Source: Sediminibacillus albus (GTDB lineage: Bacteria > Bacillota > Bacilli > Bacillales > Amphibacillaceae). From it: DNA of 64,000 nt. Both the position numbers and the translations under genes were made by a program. Positions 8,910 through 18,606 of this stretch are shown piece by piece. Where the stretch lies: NCBI RefSeq assembly GCF_900101125.1, contig NZ_FNFL01000007.1:96427-160426 (forward strand), given 5' to 3'. Numbering within the stretch: position 1 is the stretch's first letter; the number at the start of each line of letters is the position of its first letter. The notes beneath the pieces were generated by a model. The model searched no databases and had not been told where the DNA came from. It saw only the letters and a list, made by a program, of their open reading frames with translations.

Positions 8910-10188
8910 AGTCCCAGAATTAGCAGAATCGATTACAGAGGGTACCATCGCCGAGTGGCTTGTTAAAAAAGGCGATAAAGTGGAAAAAGGCGATCCAGTA
9001 TTAGAATTGGAAACGGACAAAGTCAATGTTGAAGTGAACTCTGACTATGCCGGTGTCATTTCTGAGATAGTCAGAGAAGAAGGCGACGATGTTGAAGTAG
9101 GAGATATCATTGCTAAAGTAGATGAAAACGGGGAAGCTGGCGGTTCAGAAGAAGCCGGACAGACGGAAAGCAATGATAATAAAGCGGCAGCCGATTCATC
9201 CCAAGAGGAAACGAAACAGGAAGCAAAACAGGAAACGAAACAGTCCGGCGGCAGCGAACAGAAAGAGCAAAAATCAGGTGGTAAACAAGATGCCGTTGCT
9301 TCGCCAGCAGCCCGTAAGCGGGCCCGTGAGCTTGGCATTGATCTTAATGATGTAAATCCGCGTGATCCCCTTGGGCGTATCCGCCCTGAGGATGTTGAAC
9401 AGACGGCTAAAGGCGGCAATAAGCAGCAGGAAGCTCCTAAGAAAGACAAGCAGGAAGCAAAGCCAGCGGAGAAAACAGAATTCGATAAGCCTGTCGAGCG
9501 GGTGAAAATGTCACGCCGCCGCCAGACGATTGCTAATCGTCTGGTAGAAGCGCAGCATAATGCTGCGATGCTGACTACTTTCAATGAAGTAGATATGACA
9601 GCAGTAATGAAGTTGCGCAGTGAACGGAAAGAAAAATTCCAGGAAAAACACGATGTAAAGCTTGGTTTCATGTCATTTTTCACAAAAGCAGTTGTCGGGG
9701 CTTTGAAGGAATTCCCGCTAATTAACGCAGAAATCCAAGGCAATGAACTCGTCTTGAAGAAGTTCTATGATATTGGAATTGCAGTATCTACCGATGACGG
9801 ACTTGTCGTCCCGGTCGTTCGTGATGCAGATCGTCTCGATTTTGCCGGAGTAGAGCGGGAAATTACCCGTCTAGGCAAAAAAGCTAGAGACAAACAATTA
9901 CAAATGGCAGATCTTCAAGGTGGTTCATTCACGATTACTAACGGTGGCATTTTTGGTTCTTTATTGTCTACACCAATTATCAACGCACCACAAGTAGGTA
10001 TTCTGGGAATGCACTCGATTCAGAAGCGTCCGATCGCAATGCCGGATGACTCTATAGAAGTACGGCCGATGATGTATATTGCCATGTCCTATGATCATAG
10101 AATTGTAGATGGCAAGGATGCTGTTCAATTCCTGGTTCGGATTAAACAATTACTAGAAGATCCATATGATTTGCTGCTGGAAGGTTAA
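8896..10188 (+). CDS. odhB: 2-oxoglutarate dehydrogenase E2 (dihydrolipoyl succinyltransferase)
   Basis: The 430-aa E2 transfers the succinyl group from lipoamide to CoA and forms the core of the complex. Domains in order are an N-terminal lipoyl domain with the lipoylated Lys42 in ETDKVNVEV, an Ala/Glu/Lys/Gln-rich linker (about 85-130), a peripheral-subunit-binding domain ([20 protein letters not shown]), a second linker, and the catalytic domain ending in [13 protein letters not shown] with the active-site His and Asp. The ATG at 8896 has an excellent AAAGGAGGAG site inside the end of odhA. It is the last gene of the operon, followed by a strong terminator. Confidence 0.97.
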   Translation: MKEIKVPELAESITEGTIAEWLVKKGDKVEKGDPVLELETDKVNVEVNSDYAGVISEIVREEGDDVEVGDIIAKVDENGEAGGSEEAGQTESNDNKAAADSSQEETKQEAKQETKQSGGSEQKEQKSGGKQDAVASPAARKRARELGIDLNDVNPRDPLGRIRPEDVEQTAKGGNKQQEAPKKDKQEAKPAEKTEFDKPVERVKMSRRRQTIANRLVEAQHNAAMLTTFNEVDMTAVMKLRSERKEKFQEKHDVKLGFMSFFTKAVVGALKEFPLINAEIQGNELVLKKFYDIGIAVSTDDGLVVPVVRDADRLDFAGVEREITRLGKKARDKQLQMADLQGGSFTITNGGIFGSLLSTPIINAPQVGILGMHSIQKRPIAMPDDSIEVRPMMYIAMSYDHRIVDGKDAVQFLVRIKQLLEDPYDLLLEG

Positions 10189-10193
10189 CAGCT

Positions 10194-10231
10194 GAAGCGG
10201 CCCTCTCAATGAGAGGGCCGCTTCTTTTTAT
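10194..10231 (+). terminator. Terminator after odhB
   Basis: A 14-bp perfect stem (GAAGCGGCCCTCTC / GAGAGGGCCGCTTC) with a 3-base loop is followed by a T-rich tail. It can also serve the convergent sgrR-like gene. Confidence 0.92.
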
Positions 10232-10260
10232 TTATTGAGAACTGCCATCGCTCACATCTT

Positions 10261-11985
10261 TTATTTAATCCATAGTTTGCGAAAATCTACCTGGCCGAAT
10301 GATTTAAATTGGATATCCTGGATCATAGGGTGGAAAATACGGTTTTTGACGGGATGATGCTGAAATAATAATAAATGGTTGTCCTTTAAATAATCTTCAA
10401 TCACATCAATAATTTTTTCGCGGCCTTCATTTGTAGTTGCTTGCTTGAATTCCTCGAGCCTCTCATCAATTTGGATTAGCTGCTGCTCACTCATAAACCT
10501 GCGGAACAGTAAGACCTCATTATAAAATGCCCCGAGAAAAGATAAGTGATAATCGGAAGTTGATACCTCGCCCATGAAAATCATATCTGCTTTGTCATCG
10601 AACGAAAAAGAATAAAAGTCATCAAAATCAAAGCTTGTCAAATCCAAGTGAATTCCATATTGCGATGCCTGCTGTTGAAACCAAACTGCTTCATCAATCG
10701 CTTTAGGATAATCTAAGCAATACAGTTGTAATGGTTCGCCCTGGTATCCTGACAACTGCAACAGTCCAGGTACCAAGGAACGGTCCCTGCTTCTTTTTCG
10801 GGACTTCCAGGGGAAGAAGCTCGTAGCCTCCACCGGTTCCTCGAGGCCTAAATCAGCATGCATTTTATGTGTATCAAGTAAATGAAATAACGCTGTTCGG
10901 AAATGATGGCTTTGCACAGCAGACGGTTTAGTAAAATTAAACATTAAGAAACGAAAACCAATTTCCATTTCTCTTTTTTGAATCCCATCCTCCATTTCTT
11001 CTTTAGAGCTAATATTATAAGTAACCGTCTTAACTGTATCCATTGGTATCTTCCAAAACTCTATCCGATCGAGAAACGGACGCTCAAGGAAATATTGATC
11101 GAATGCTTCCAGAATGATTCTTTTTTTACTTCGTTCCTTTAATCGAAAAGGACCAGTTCCAATCCATTGATTCTCTTCAAACGGTATATCTTTAGGCAGC
11201 ATGGAAAGGTTGGCAGCGCTAAGATAACGGAGAAAAAACGGGTTAGACTTTTGCAAATGGATATGAATCACATAGGGGCCTGGACATTCGATTGCCACAA
11301 TATCTCTAACCAGCCAAAAGAATGGAGTGCCTTGCTTAAACCTTTCCAGTGTATATTTAACGTCAGCGCTGGTAAACAATCCCTGGTGGTGGAAACGGAC
11401 GCCTTTTCTTAAATAAAACGACCACTTTTTACCGTTATCACTGACCTGCCAATGATGGGCAAGATGAGGGATGATTTCATCTTGCTCATGGTTATAGGTG
11501 ACAAGGGTGTCGCCAAGCTGCTCAATCATGTGATTCTCTACTGTAATCGAGCTGAATACTGGATCAAGCGTACTTAAATTTCTGGAAATAATAGTGCGGA
11601 GTATGTCTTTATCCCCTTTAGCCCCTTGCATGCCGAACATCTTCTGCAGCTGCGGGGAAATGGAGGCTACCCATGATTTTGGAATGTCGAATTGGAGCAG
11701 TTGAACAATATCATCTAATTTATCTTTCTTTATACAGTCTAAAACAAACCTCTCTACTTCTCTTTGAAAAGAGGAATGAAAGGTAATTTTAGAAGGATTT
11801 CCCCTGCCTACTCCGGGAGAATAGGATAATTTTCCTTGTTCCTCAAAATTTTTCAGTTTTCGTTTCACATTTTTTCTCGTACAAAACCAAATACTCTCCA
11901 AGTCCTGAAACTTGGTCTCAACGGTATTATGCTGCTCTTTTTCATATAAATGTGCACGCATTTCAAAATAAGATAAATCTTTCAT
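10261..11985 (-). CDS. SgrR-type regulator: N-terminal winged helix fused to a solute-binding domain
   Basis: This 574-aa protein has an SgrR_N-like DNA-binding region (residues about 1-110, with FCTRKNVKRKLKNFEEQGKLSYSPGVGRGNPSKI) fused to a periplasmic-type SBP_bac_5 domain. It lacks a signal peptide, so the solute-binding fold probably acts in the cytoplasm as a ligand sensor. Enteric SgrR activates the response to phosphosugar stress; the ligand here is unknown. The start at 11985 follows GGAGGTAGCAGTC; an ATG at 12000 overlaps that ribosome site. It diverges from an MFS exporter only about 100 bp away, so it very likely regulates that gene and itself. Confidence 0.85.
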   Translation of the reverse strand: MKDLSYFEMRAHLYEKEQHNTVETKFQDLESIWFCTRKNVKRKLKNFEEQGKLSYSPGVGRGNPSKITFHSSFQREVERFVLDCIKKDKLDDIVQLLQFDIPKSWVASISPQLQKMFGMQGAKGDKDILRTIISRNLSTLDPVFSSITVENHMIEQLGDTLVTYNHEQDEIIPHLAHHWQVSDNGKKWSFYLRKGVRFHHQGLFTSADVKYTLERFKQGTPFFWLVRDIVAIECPGPYVIHIHLQKSNPFFLRYLSAANLSMLPKDIPFEENQWIGTGPFRLKERSKKRIILEAFDQYFLERPFLDRIEFWKIPMDTVKTVTYNISSKEEMEDGIQKREMEIGFRFLMFNFTKPSAVQSHHFRTALFHLLDTHKMHADLGLEEPVEATSFFPWKSRKRSRDRSLVPGLLQLSGYQGEPLQLYCLDYPKAIDEAVWFQQQASQYGIHLDLTSFDFDDFYSFSFDDKADMIFMGEVSTSDYHLSFLGAFYNEVLLFRRFMSEQQLIQIDERLEEFKQATTNEGREKIIDVIEDYLKDNHLLLFQHHPVKNRIFHPMIQDIQFKSFGQVDFRKLWIK

Positions 11986-12000
11986 GACTGCTACCTCCAT

Positions 12001-12087
12001 CTAAAAAGGGGACATTAATATATTGATTATACCCTTTTTACCCCCTTTTACAAAAGGCAGAATAGGAGATAAGGAGGAGATGAAACT
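12001..12087. promoter_or_regulatory. Shared control region between SgrR-like regulator and MFS gene
   Basis: The 102-base divergent gap (11986-12087) is AT-rich. It contains the repetitive, partly self-complementary tract AAAAAGGGG ... ACCCTTTTTACCCCCTTTTAC (12004-12050), which could hold operators. I see no unambiguous -35/-10 pair. Confidence 0.35.
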
Positions 12088-13350
12088 ATGTTTAAAACAC
12101 TGCATCCCAACATTCGTGTTCGTATCTACACTTCTTTCCTTAGCAGAGTTATCGGGTCGATGATTTTTCCTTTCATGGCGATTTATTTTACTGACAGGAT
12201 TAACGCCACTGCTGCCGGAATTCTACTATTAATCAATGTAGTTGTTCAGTTTTTAGCAGGCTTGTACGGCGGGTATTTGGCTGATTTACTAGGGAGAAAG
12301 CGACTGATGGTCACTGGTGAAATGATGAAGCTGGCGGCTTTTACAGGCTTGATTGCTGTTAACTCTCCGTGGCTGGTTTCTCCGATAAGCACTTTTCTTA
12401 TGATGCTGGTAATAAGTATTGCCTCAGGGTTTATCAATCCTGCTGCAGAAGCGATGCTGATTGATGTCAGCACAAAAGCCACAAGAGCATTTATGTATTC
12501 GGTAAATTACTGGGCGGTTAATTTGTCGATGATGCTTGGCCTGATTGTAGGTGGGTGGCTATTTAAAACCCATTTCTTCGAATTGCTGATTGGCCTGGCC
12601 ACCATGAGTATTCTTACACTATGGATGACTAGTGCATTAATAACCGAAACATTTCAGCCGACCGGACGAACGAGTAAAAAGGATTATGGACTGCTTCCGT
12701 TACTGAAAAACTATCAAACAGTAATTAGCGACATCCCTTTTGTTTTATTTACCATTGGCGGAATTGCCATTTTATCGCTAGAATTTCAGCGAAACAACTT
12801 TATTGCCGTCAGACTTGAGCAGGACATTATTCCAGCTGCTTTTACGTTTGTGGGCGATTACTCCATGGTGATTGATGGTGTAAGATTATTAAGTCTATTA
12901 ACGGTGGTTAACACGATTATTATTGTATTGTTCACGGCCTTCGTTTCCAAGCTAATTAAAAACAGACGAGAACAGCCCATCATGTATGCGGGATTTATAT
13001 TATTTGGCCTCGGCTATGCTTTTATGGCATTTTCAAACCATATCGGAGGCCTGTTTATTGCTGTCGTAGTCCTATCTATCGGAGAATTGATGTATGTCCC
13101 GACGAGGCAGTCGATTCTTGCTGATATTGTGGATGATACGAAGCGAGGGGCTTATATGGCCTTTAATGGGTTTGTGTTTCAGGTAGGAAAAATGATTGGT
13201 GCCCTTGGTATCATTATCGGGGAGGCCGTTGGTGGAGTATATATGGCTATGCTGTATGTTGTTTTTGTGTTGTTTGGAATCGCCTTTTCACGAGTAGGAA
13301 TTATTAAAAAAGAAGCGACACTGCATACAGGCAAACAGCTGGCACAGTAA
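12088..13350 (+). CDS. MFS-family multidrug or sugar efflux transporter
   Basis: The 420-aa protein has about 12 hydrophobic segments and MFS signatures. The conserved loop after helix 2 reads GGYLADLLGRKRLMVTGE (motif A type), and the later VPTRQSILADIVDDTKRGAYMAFNG matches exporters of this group. It likely exports a small molecule using the proton gradient; the substrate cannot be inferred. The ATG follows AAGGAGGAGATGAAACT. The divergent SgrR-like gene suggests substrate-responsive control, similar in logic to SgrR-SetA in enterics. A terminator follows. Confidence 0.85.
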   Translation: MFKTLHPNIRVRIYTSFLSRVIGSMIFPFMAIYFTDRINATAAGILLLINVVVQFLAGLYGGYLADLLGRKRLMVTGEMMKLAAFTGLIAVNSPWLVSPISTFLMMLVISIASGFINPAAEAMLIDVSTKATRAFMYSVNYWAVNLSMMLGLIVGGWLFKTHFFELLIGLATMSILTLWMTSALITETFQPTGRTSKKDYGLLPLLKNYQTVISDIPFVLFTIGGIAILSLEFQRNNFIAVRLEQDIIPAAFTFVGDYSMVIDGVRLLSLLTVVNTIIIVLFTAFVSKLIKNRREQPIMYAGFILFGLGYAFMAFSNHIGGLFIAVVVLSIGELMYVPTRQSILADIVDDTKRGAYMAFNGFVFQVGKMIGALGIIIGEAVGGVYMAMLYVVFVLFGIAFSRVGIIKKEATLHTGKQLAQ

Positions 13351-13361
13351 TTTTTCCAGAC

Positions 13362-13414
13362 AAGGGACAGACACCCGCACAGTGTTTTGTGTGAGATGCC
13401 TGTCCCTTCTTTTA
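13362..13414 (+). terminator. Terminator after the MFS gene
   Basis: AAGGGACAG (13362-13370) pairs with CTGTCCCTT (13400-13408), with additional inner pairing, then CTTTT. Confidence 0.75.
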
Positions 13415-13426
13415 AGGGATTATTAA

Positions 13427-13455
13427 GAGTAAAAATGGAAGTTATGTGAATAATA
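13427..13455 (+). promoter_or_regulatory. Weak sigma-G-like promoter for first ger operon
   Basis: GAGTA (13427-13431), 17 bp, AATAATA (13449-13455) resembles the forespore sigma-G pattern GHATR / CATAMTA with one mismatch in each box. Confidence 0.3.
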
Positions 13456-13482
13456 GGTATAACTTTGAAATGAGCGAGGTAG

Positions 13483-15000
13483 TTGAATTTGAATTTTTTC
13501 AAATCGCGCACTAAAAAATCCAATCAATCGGCAAATCCAGAAAAAGAAGATCTTCCTAATTCAACTTCTTTAAAAGAAAATGTTACGTATTTGGCAGAAG
13601 CGTTCCAGCGTTCCAGCGATCTGAAGTTCAGAGTATTAGAAGAGGGCAGTGCAGTATTAATTTATTTTGAGTCGCTGGCAGACCAGGAGAAAATACAGGA
13701 TAAGTTTTTTAAACCATATATGCAGCTGACGAAAGATGAATTGATGACAAAATCGAGCGGAAGGAAAATGGATAAGCGCAAGGATGTTATTCAATTTTTA
13801 TTGAAGGGGCATGCGGCCTTTGCCATTGACGGCAGCGCCGATATCGTTCTGTTCAGCACGACATCCACATTTAACCGCAGTGTAGATGAGCCGGATAATG
13901 AAAAAATTGTCCGCGGTTCTCATGAAGGATTTATTGATAACTTGATGATCAATATCAATCTAATTAGAAAACGGATTGAAAACAAAAACCTGACAGTGAA
14001 TTTTTCGAAATTGGGTGAAATATCAGCAACGAAAGTAGCTGTTGTGTATATTGATGGCATCGCCAATCCTAAGATAGTCAAGAAGGTAAAGGATCGTTTG
14101 AAGACTATATCCGTTGATTATATCATCAGTCCGGGATTCATCGAAGAATTTATCGAGGATCATGCCTACTCTCCGTTTCCGCAAATGATAAACACCGAGC
14201 GTCCGGATAAAACAGCCGCTAATTTGCTGGAAGGGAGGGTCGCAATCCTGGCGGAAGGAAGCTCGACCTGCCTGATAGCACCGGCAACTTTTTTCGCTTT
14301 TTATCAATCCCCGGATGACTATAATTCCCGCTGGTTTACTGGAACGTTTATCCGTTTGATTCGTTTATTCAGTTTTATCATTGCGATTGGCCTGCCAGCA
14401 TTTTATATTTCCGTCGTAGGGTTTCATTTTGAAGTAATTCCGCAGGACCTTGTAATTCCCGTCAAAAGCTCCATCAATGATATTGCGTACCCACCCATCG
14501 TAGAGGCATTAGTGATGGTCGTGATTATTGAACTAATCCGGGAGGCCGGGATTCGGCTGCCGACGCCGGTCGGCCAGACAATCGGCATCGTAGGCGGTTT
14601 GGTAATTGGTGATGCCATTGTCCGGGCAGGCTTGGTATCCAATTTCATGATTATTGTCGTTGCCTTGACAGCTATTGCATCCTTTGTCGTACCCTCTAAC
14701 GAAATGAGTACAACGCTAAGGCTGTTGACGTTTCCTTTGATCATTTTGTCAGCTACCCTGGGATTTGTTGGTATTGTGTTCGGCATGCTAATCCTGTTGA
14801 TTCATCTAAGCAGAATGGAGTCGTTCGGCAGTCCTTACTTTTCCCCGCTTGCTCCTTTGCATGTAAAAGATTTGAAGGATACGTTTGTCCGTTTGCCGTT
14901 GTTTAAAATGAACAATCGCCCCACAGATGCCAAGGCTGTCAAGAAAAAGACACAGGGAAAATCCAGGGGGTGGATAACTAATGCCCGGCAAAAAAAATGA
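13483..15000 (+). CDS. Spore germination receptor A subunit (GerA family)
   Basis: The 505-aa protein matches the GerA/GerAA family. A long soluble N-terminal region is followed by a membrane domain from about residue 290. The conserved block is EALVMVVIIELIREAGIRLPTPVGQTIGIVGGLVIGDAIVRAGLVS. A subunits assemble with B and C subunits in the spore inner membrane. They form nutrient-gated germinosome receptors, recently argued to be ion channels. The TTG start at 13483 follows GCGAGGTAG. It overlaps the B gene by 20 bp. The operon order A-B-C is the standard one. The germinant cannot be deduced. Confidence 0.93.
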   Translation: MNLNFFKSRTKKSNQSANPEKEDLPNSTSLKENVTYLAEAFQRSSDLKFRVLEEGSAVLIYFESLADQEKIQDKFFKPYMQLTKDELMTKSSGRKMDKRKDVIQFLLKGHAAFAIDGSADIVLFSTTSTFNRSVDEPDNEKIVRGSHEGFIDNLMININLIRKRIENKNLTVNFSKLGEISATKVAVVYIDGIANPKIVKKVKDRLKTISVDYIISPGFIEEFIEDHAYSPFPQMINTERPDKTAANLLEGRVAILAEGSSTCLIAPATFFAFYQSPDDYNSRWFTGTFIRLIRLFSFIIAIGLPAFYISVVGFHFEVIPQDLVIPVKSSINDIAYPPIVEALVMVVIIELIREAGIRLPTPVGQTIGIVGGLVIGDAIVRAGLVSNFMIIVVALTAIASFVVPSNEMSTTLRLLTFPLIILSATLGFVGIVFGMLILLIHLSRMESFGSPYFSPLAPLHVKDLKDTFVRLPLFKMNNRPTDAKAVKKKTQGKSRGWITNARQKK

Positions 15001-16093
15001 AAAGATAACGAGGAGGCAATTCTTTTTTGTCGTTATTCAAACGGAGATCGGTGTAGGAGTACTATCTTTGCCGTTTGATCTCCATCAGGCAGCTAAGCAG
15101 GATGGCTGGATTTCCTTGCTGCTTGCCGGGCTTGTCATCCAAATCATTATTCTAGCGATGTGGCTGACAGCAAGGATGTTTCCTCATGTAGACTTATTTG
15201 GCATTTTGCCAAGATTATTTGGACGGGGGATTGGCTCGGTATTAAGCTTTGTCTACTGCCTTTATTTTATCGCCGTATGTGTTCTGGCTCTATTGCTTTT
15301 TGGCAGGATGCTCCATTTATGGATTTTACCTAATACGCCGTTTTGGATATTAAGTTCGTGTCTTGCTTTTATTTCGTTCTATTTAATTTCCAGCGGTTTG
15401 GTTGTCATGGCCAGGATATATACGTTTGTTTCTATTCTTCTCTTCATCATGTTTGCACTATTATTGGCTGGTGTTAATGACATGCAGTTGATTTATCTGC
15501 TGCCGATCGGCCAGGCGACAATGCCTGAACTAGCAAAAGGTATTCAGGGAGCCGGATTGGCAATGCTTGGTTTTATTTCCTTTTACATCCTTTACCCGCA
15601 AACAGAAGGAACGCCAGTCCAACGATTGAAAACGATGTCACTGGCCAATTTGTTTGTCGTAACTTTTTATTTATTAGTCGTTTTAATCACCTTTGGTTAT
15701 TTTAGTACCGCTGAAATGGCGCTTGTGCCTCAGCCGGTATTATATTTGCTGAAGGGAATTGAACTAAAAATAATCAGCAGAGTTGATCTGTTTTTGTTGT
15801 CGATGTGGATTGTATCCGTAGCAACCTCCTTCTCTACTTATTTATATATGTCCAGTATAGGATTATCGGTTCTCTTCCATTCCAAGAAGATCAGAAGGTT
15901 CGCCTTCTTTTCTACCATGTTGGCGATTTCTATATCCATTTATATCGGAATTGAGGAACAACCGATTGATAAGTTCAGCTTGTTAATGACTAATTTGTCT
16001 ATAGCTTTTACTGGAGTGATTCCACTATTGTTGATGGTATATGCAGTCGTTGTATATAGAATCGTTAGGAGGAAAAAAGATGGCAAGGCTTAG
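14981..16093 (+). CDS. Spore germination receptor B subunit (GerB permease family)
   Basis: The 370-aa integral membrane protein belongs to the endospore germination permease family, related to amino-acid/polyamine transporters. It opens with ITRRQFFFVVIQTEIGVGVLSLPFDLHQAAKQDGWISLLLAG, the typical GerB N-terminal signature, and has about 10 hydrophobic segments. B subunits are thought to carry the germinant-binding site. The ATG at 14981 lies within the end of the A gene after GGGGGTGGATAACTA. The end overlaps the C gene by 14 bp, so all three are coupled. Confidence 0.93.
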   Translation: MPGKKNEKITRRQFFFVVIQTEIGVGVLSLPFDLHQAAKQDGWISLLLAGLVIQIIILAMWLTARMFPHVDLFGILPRLFGRGIGSVLSFVYCLYFIAVCVLALLLFGRMLHLWILPNTPFWILSSCLAFISFYLISSGLVVMARIYTFVSILLFIMFALLLAGVNDMQLIYLLPIGQATMPELAKGIQGAGLAMLGFISFYILYPQTEGTPVQRLKTMSLANLFVVTFYLLVVLITFGYFSTAEMALVPQPVLYLLKGIELKIISRVDLFLLSMWIVSVATSFSTYLYMSSIGLSVLFHSKKIRRFAFFSTMLAISISIYIGIEEQPIDKFSLLMTNLSIAFTGVIPLLLMVYAVVVYRIVRRKKDGKA

Positions 16094-17198
16094 ATGGGCT
16101 CCTTTATTGTTATGCTTGCTGCTTTTAACTGGCTGCTGGGATCAGCGCCAGTTTAAAAATGTCAAATTGGTATTGGCAGCCGGAATCGATTCTACAGAGG
16201 AAGGCAAGGTTACGAACACAGTAGTAATAACCAATGTACAGAATGGACAGAGCGGGAATGGAACAGAACAAATGCAGGTGGTGACAGCGTCGGCCAACAC
16301 CCCGTTGGAAAGCCGGACAAAAATAGACCAGAAGATATCAAAAAGATATGACCAATCGAAACTGCATGTACTGCTGCTCGGCGAAAAACTGGTTGAAAAA
16401 GATATCTACCCTTATTTAGATATGTTCTACCGGGACCCTAAGAGTAACCTCCATGCCAGGTTGGCTGTTGTGGGAGGAAAAGTAGAAGAAGCCCTTTCTC
16501 TGAATATTGCCGGCGAGCCGCGTATTAGTGAATACATTAATGGTATGCTGACTGGCGAAATCAGGTCTACGCAAATGCCGAATAACAATATCCAATTGGT
16601 TTGTGCCGAGCTGCTTGAACCTGGTCAGGATTTTGTGCTCCCGTACCTGACAACAAACGAAGAAGAAAGCCTCCTCCAGTACGATGGTTTGGCGCTTTTT
16701 AGCGGAAAATCCTACAGCGGGAGTTATCTGTCGCAAGAGAATGCTAAGTTGTTTTTGCTTTTGAAAAATGTAATGGGAGCAGATGCAATGCTGACAAGAA
16801 AAATTGCCGATGATAAGGAGGCAGTAAATAATTATATAACTGTTGATGTCAAAGAGATTAACCGGAAGCTTGCAATTGATACAAACAAGCAGATACCGAA
16901 AGTTACGTTAGACGTACACTTGGAAGTCGATGTGCTGGAATATCCGCCAGATCATTTGCAAAGTGAAAAAAAGGTCAAAGAACTCGAGGAAAAACTGGAA
17001 AAAACACTTACAAAGGAAGCAGGAGAGATTATCGCCCAATTAAAAGAGGCTAATTCTGATGCTTTGGGCATCGGCCGCAGAATTCAAGGTTACCATCCCG
17101 GTGTATGGAAACAACTGAATTGGGAGGAGGTTTACCCAGAGTTAACGATTGATCCGAAGATTTCTGTGGATATCCAGTCGCATGGAATTATCAATTGA
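16080..17198 (+). CDS. Spore germination receptor C subunit lipoprotein (Ger(x)C)
   Basis: The 372-aa protein begins MARLRWAPLLLCLLLLTGCWDQRQ, a lipoprotein signal with lipobox LTGC and the WDxRE-like segment typical of Ger(x)C proteins. The C subunit is anchored to the outer face of the spore inner membrane. The start at 16080 is set by TAGGAGG; an earlier in-frame ATG at 16041 has no ribosome site and would spoil the signal peptide. Residue 330 onward (ALGIGRRIQGYHPGVWKQLNWEEVYPEL) matches the conserved C-terminal helix region. It is the last gene of the first ger operon. Confidence 0.92.
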   Translation: MARLRWAPLLLCLLLLTGCWDQRQFKNVKLVLAAGIDSTEEGKVTNTVVITNVQNGQSGNGTEQMQVVTASANTPLESRTKIDQKISKRYDQSKLHVLLLGEKLVEKDIYPYLDMFYRDPKSNLHARLAVVGGKVEEALSLNIAGEPRISEYINGMLTGEIRSTQMPNNNIQLVCAELLEPGQDFVLPYLTTNEEESLLQYDGLALFSGKSYSGSYLSQENAKLFLLLKNVMGADAMLTRKIADDKEAVNNYITVDVKEINRKLAIDTNKQIPKVTLDVHLEVDVLEYPPDHLQSEKKVKELEEKLEKTLTKEAGEIIAQLKEANSDALGIGRRIQGYHPGVWKQLNWEEVYPELTIDPKISVDIQSHGIIN

Positions 17199-17247
17199 TA
17201 CGATTCGTCCAATTAATCAAAATCTTTAATCAAATTTATAAGGCTTG

Positions 17248-17255
17248 CATACTAT
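17248..17255 (+). promoter_or_regulatory. Sigma-E-like -10 before yhbH
   Basis: CATACTAT at 17248-17255, 31 bases before the yhbH start, fits the sigma-E -10 (CATAYAHT) at 7/8 positions. The -35 (TAATCAA, 14 bp upstream) is poor. B. subtilis yhbH is reported as sigma-E dependent. Confidence 0.35.
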
Positions 17256-17285
17256 AGAAATAATACATTCAAAGGAGGGTAATAG

Positions 17286-18446
17286 ATGGCTGACTCCAAC
17301 AGTTTTGTAATATCAGAAGAAGATTGGTCCCTCCACAGAAAAGGGTTCGATGACCAGAAACGCCACCAAGACAAAGTCCAGGATGTACTAAAGAAAAAGC
17401 TTCCAGATTTAATAACGGAAGAAAATATCATTATGTCGAGAGGGAAGGATATGGTTAGAATTCCAATAAGGTCTCTCGATGAATATAAAATCCGTTACAG
17501 CCAGGATAAAAATAAACATGCGGGCCAGGGGACTGGGGACAGCAGTATCGGTGATGTTGTCGCAAGTGATGGCACGCCTAGAAAAGGTGCCGGAAAGGGT
17601 TCGGGTGCCGGTGATCAGGCTGGGCACGACTATTATGAAGCGGAGGTTTCTTTTGAAGAACTGGAAGAAGCCTTTTTTGCACATTTAGAGCTTCCCAATT
17701 TACAAGAGAAAGAAAAGGATAATATCGTAACCTCTCATATTGAATTCAGGGATATTAGGAAAAAAGGTTTAATCGGCAATATCGATAAAAAACGTTCCAT
17801 GCTGGAAGCATTCAAGCGCAATGCCATTTCAGGCAAATCGGCATTTAATCCAATCTATCCAGAGGATCTTCGTTTCAAAACATGGGATGAGATGGAAAAG
17901 CCGGAATCCAAGGCAGTCGTACTGGCAATGATGGACACAAGTGGTTCGATGGGGATGTTCGAAAAGTACGTTGCCCGGAGTTTCTTTTTTTGGATGACTA
18001 AATTTTTGCGTTCCAAATATGAAACAGTTGAAATAGAATTTATCGCCCACCATACAGAGGCTAAAGTGGTGGATGAAGAGTCCTTCTTCAGCAAAGGTGA
18101 AAGCGGCGGGACTATTTGCTCCTCGGCTTACCGTAAGGCTTTGGAAATGATCGAAACAAAGTATTCACCTGAGCAGTACAACATTTATCCATTTCATTTT
18201 TCTGATGGCGATAATTTAACATCCGATAACCGGAGGTGTGCCGATTTAGTCGAACAGTTAATTGGAAAATCGAGTATGTTTGGTTATGGAGAAGTGAATC
18301 AATACAATCGCCATTCAACATTGATGCAGGTTTATAATAAAATTGAGTCGCCTAAATTCCGATATTATGTGCTCCGGAAAAAAGCAGATGTGTTTTATGC
18401 CATGAAGCAGTTTTTCAGCAATGAGGAAGCAAAAGTATTTTCTTAA
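17286..18446 (+). CDS. yhbH: Sporulation protein YhbH (DUF444, VWA-like)
   Basis: The 386-aa protein is YhbH/YeaH. After a Gly-rich low-complexity stretch (about 78-115) lies a von Willebrand A-like domain whose MIDAS-type motif reads [26 protein letters not shown] near residue 215, followed by [19 protein letters not shown] and a GGTICSSAY segment. It partners genetically with PrkA and SpoVR; molecular function is unknown. The ATG follows AAAGGAGGGTAATAG. In B. subtilis it lies close to prkA, but here odhAB, sgrR-like, MFS and ger genes separate them. A terminator follows. Confidence 0.94.
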   Translation: MADSNSFVISEEDWSLHRKGFDDQKRHQDKVQDVLKKKLPDLITEENIIMSRGKDMVRIPIRSLDEYKIRYSQDKNKHAGQGTGDSSIGDVVASDGTPRKGAGKGSGAGDQAGHDYYEAEVSFEELEEAFFAHLELPNLQEKEKDNIVTSHIEFRDIRKKGLIGNIDKKRSMLEAFKRNAISGKSAFNPIYPEDLRFKTWDEMEKPESKAVVLAMMDTSGSMGMFEKYVARSFFFWMTKFLRSKYETVEIEFIAHHTEAKVVDEESFFSKGESGGTICSSAYRKALEMIETKYSPEQYNIYPFHFSDGDNLTSDNRRCADLVEQLIGKSSMFGYGEVNQYNRHSTLMQVYNKIESPKFRYYVLRKKADVFYAMKQFFSNEEAKVFS

Positions 18447-18456
18447 ATGGATAATC

Positions 18457-18495
18457 AAACAGACTCTTCTATTTCAAAGGAGAGTCTGTTTTTAT
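18457..18495 (+). terminator. Terminator after yhbH
   Basis: AAACAGACTCT (18457-18467) pairs with AGAGTCTGTTT (18481-18491), running into TTTTATTT. Confidence 0.88.
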
Positions 18496-18606
18496 TTGTA
18501 CTGAAGATCTGCTGCACTCTTTCTCTAACGTCCAGCATGTTGTTTGCCTGAGGGGGAAATGGTAAATTAGGTATTAGTAAAATTATCCACTATAAGGGGG
18601 ATGCAC

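Noticed and set aside
9045-9743. 232-aa ORF antisense to odhB
   Set aside because: It mirrors the Ala/Lys/Glu/Gln-rich linker codons of odhB as Ser/Phe/Cys-rich sequence, with no ribosome site or domain.
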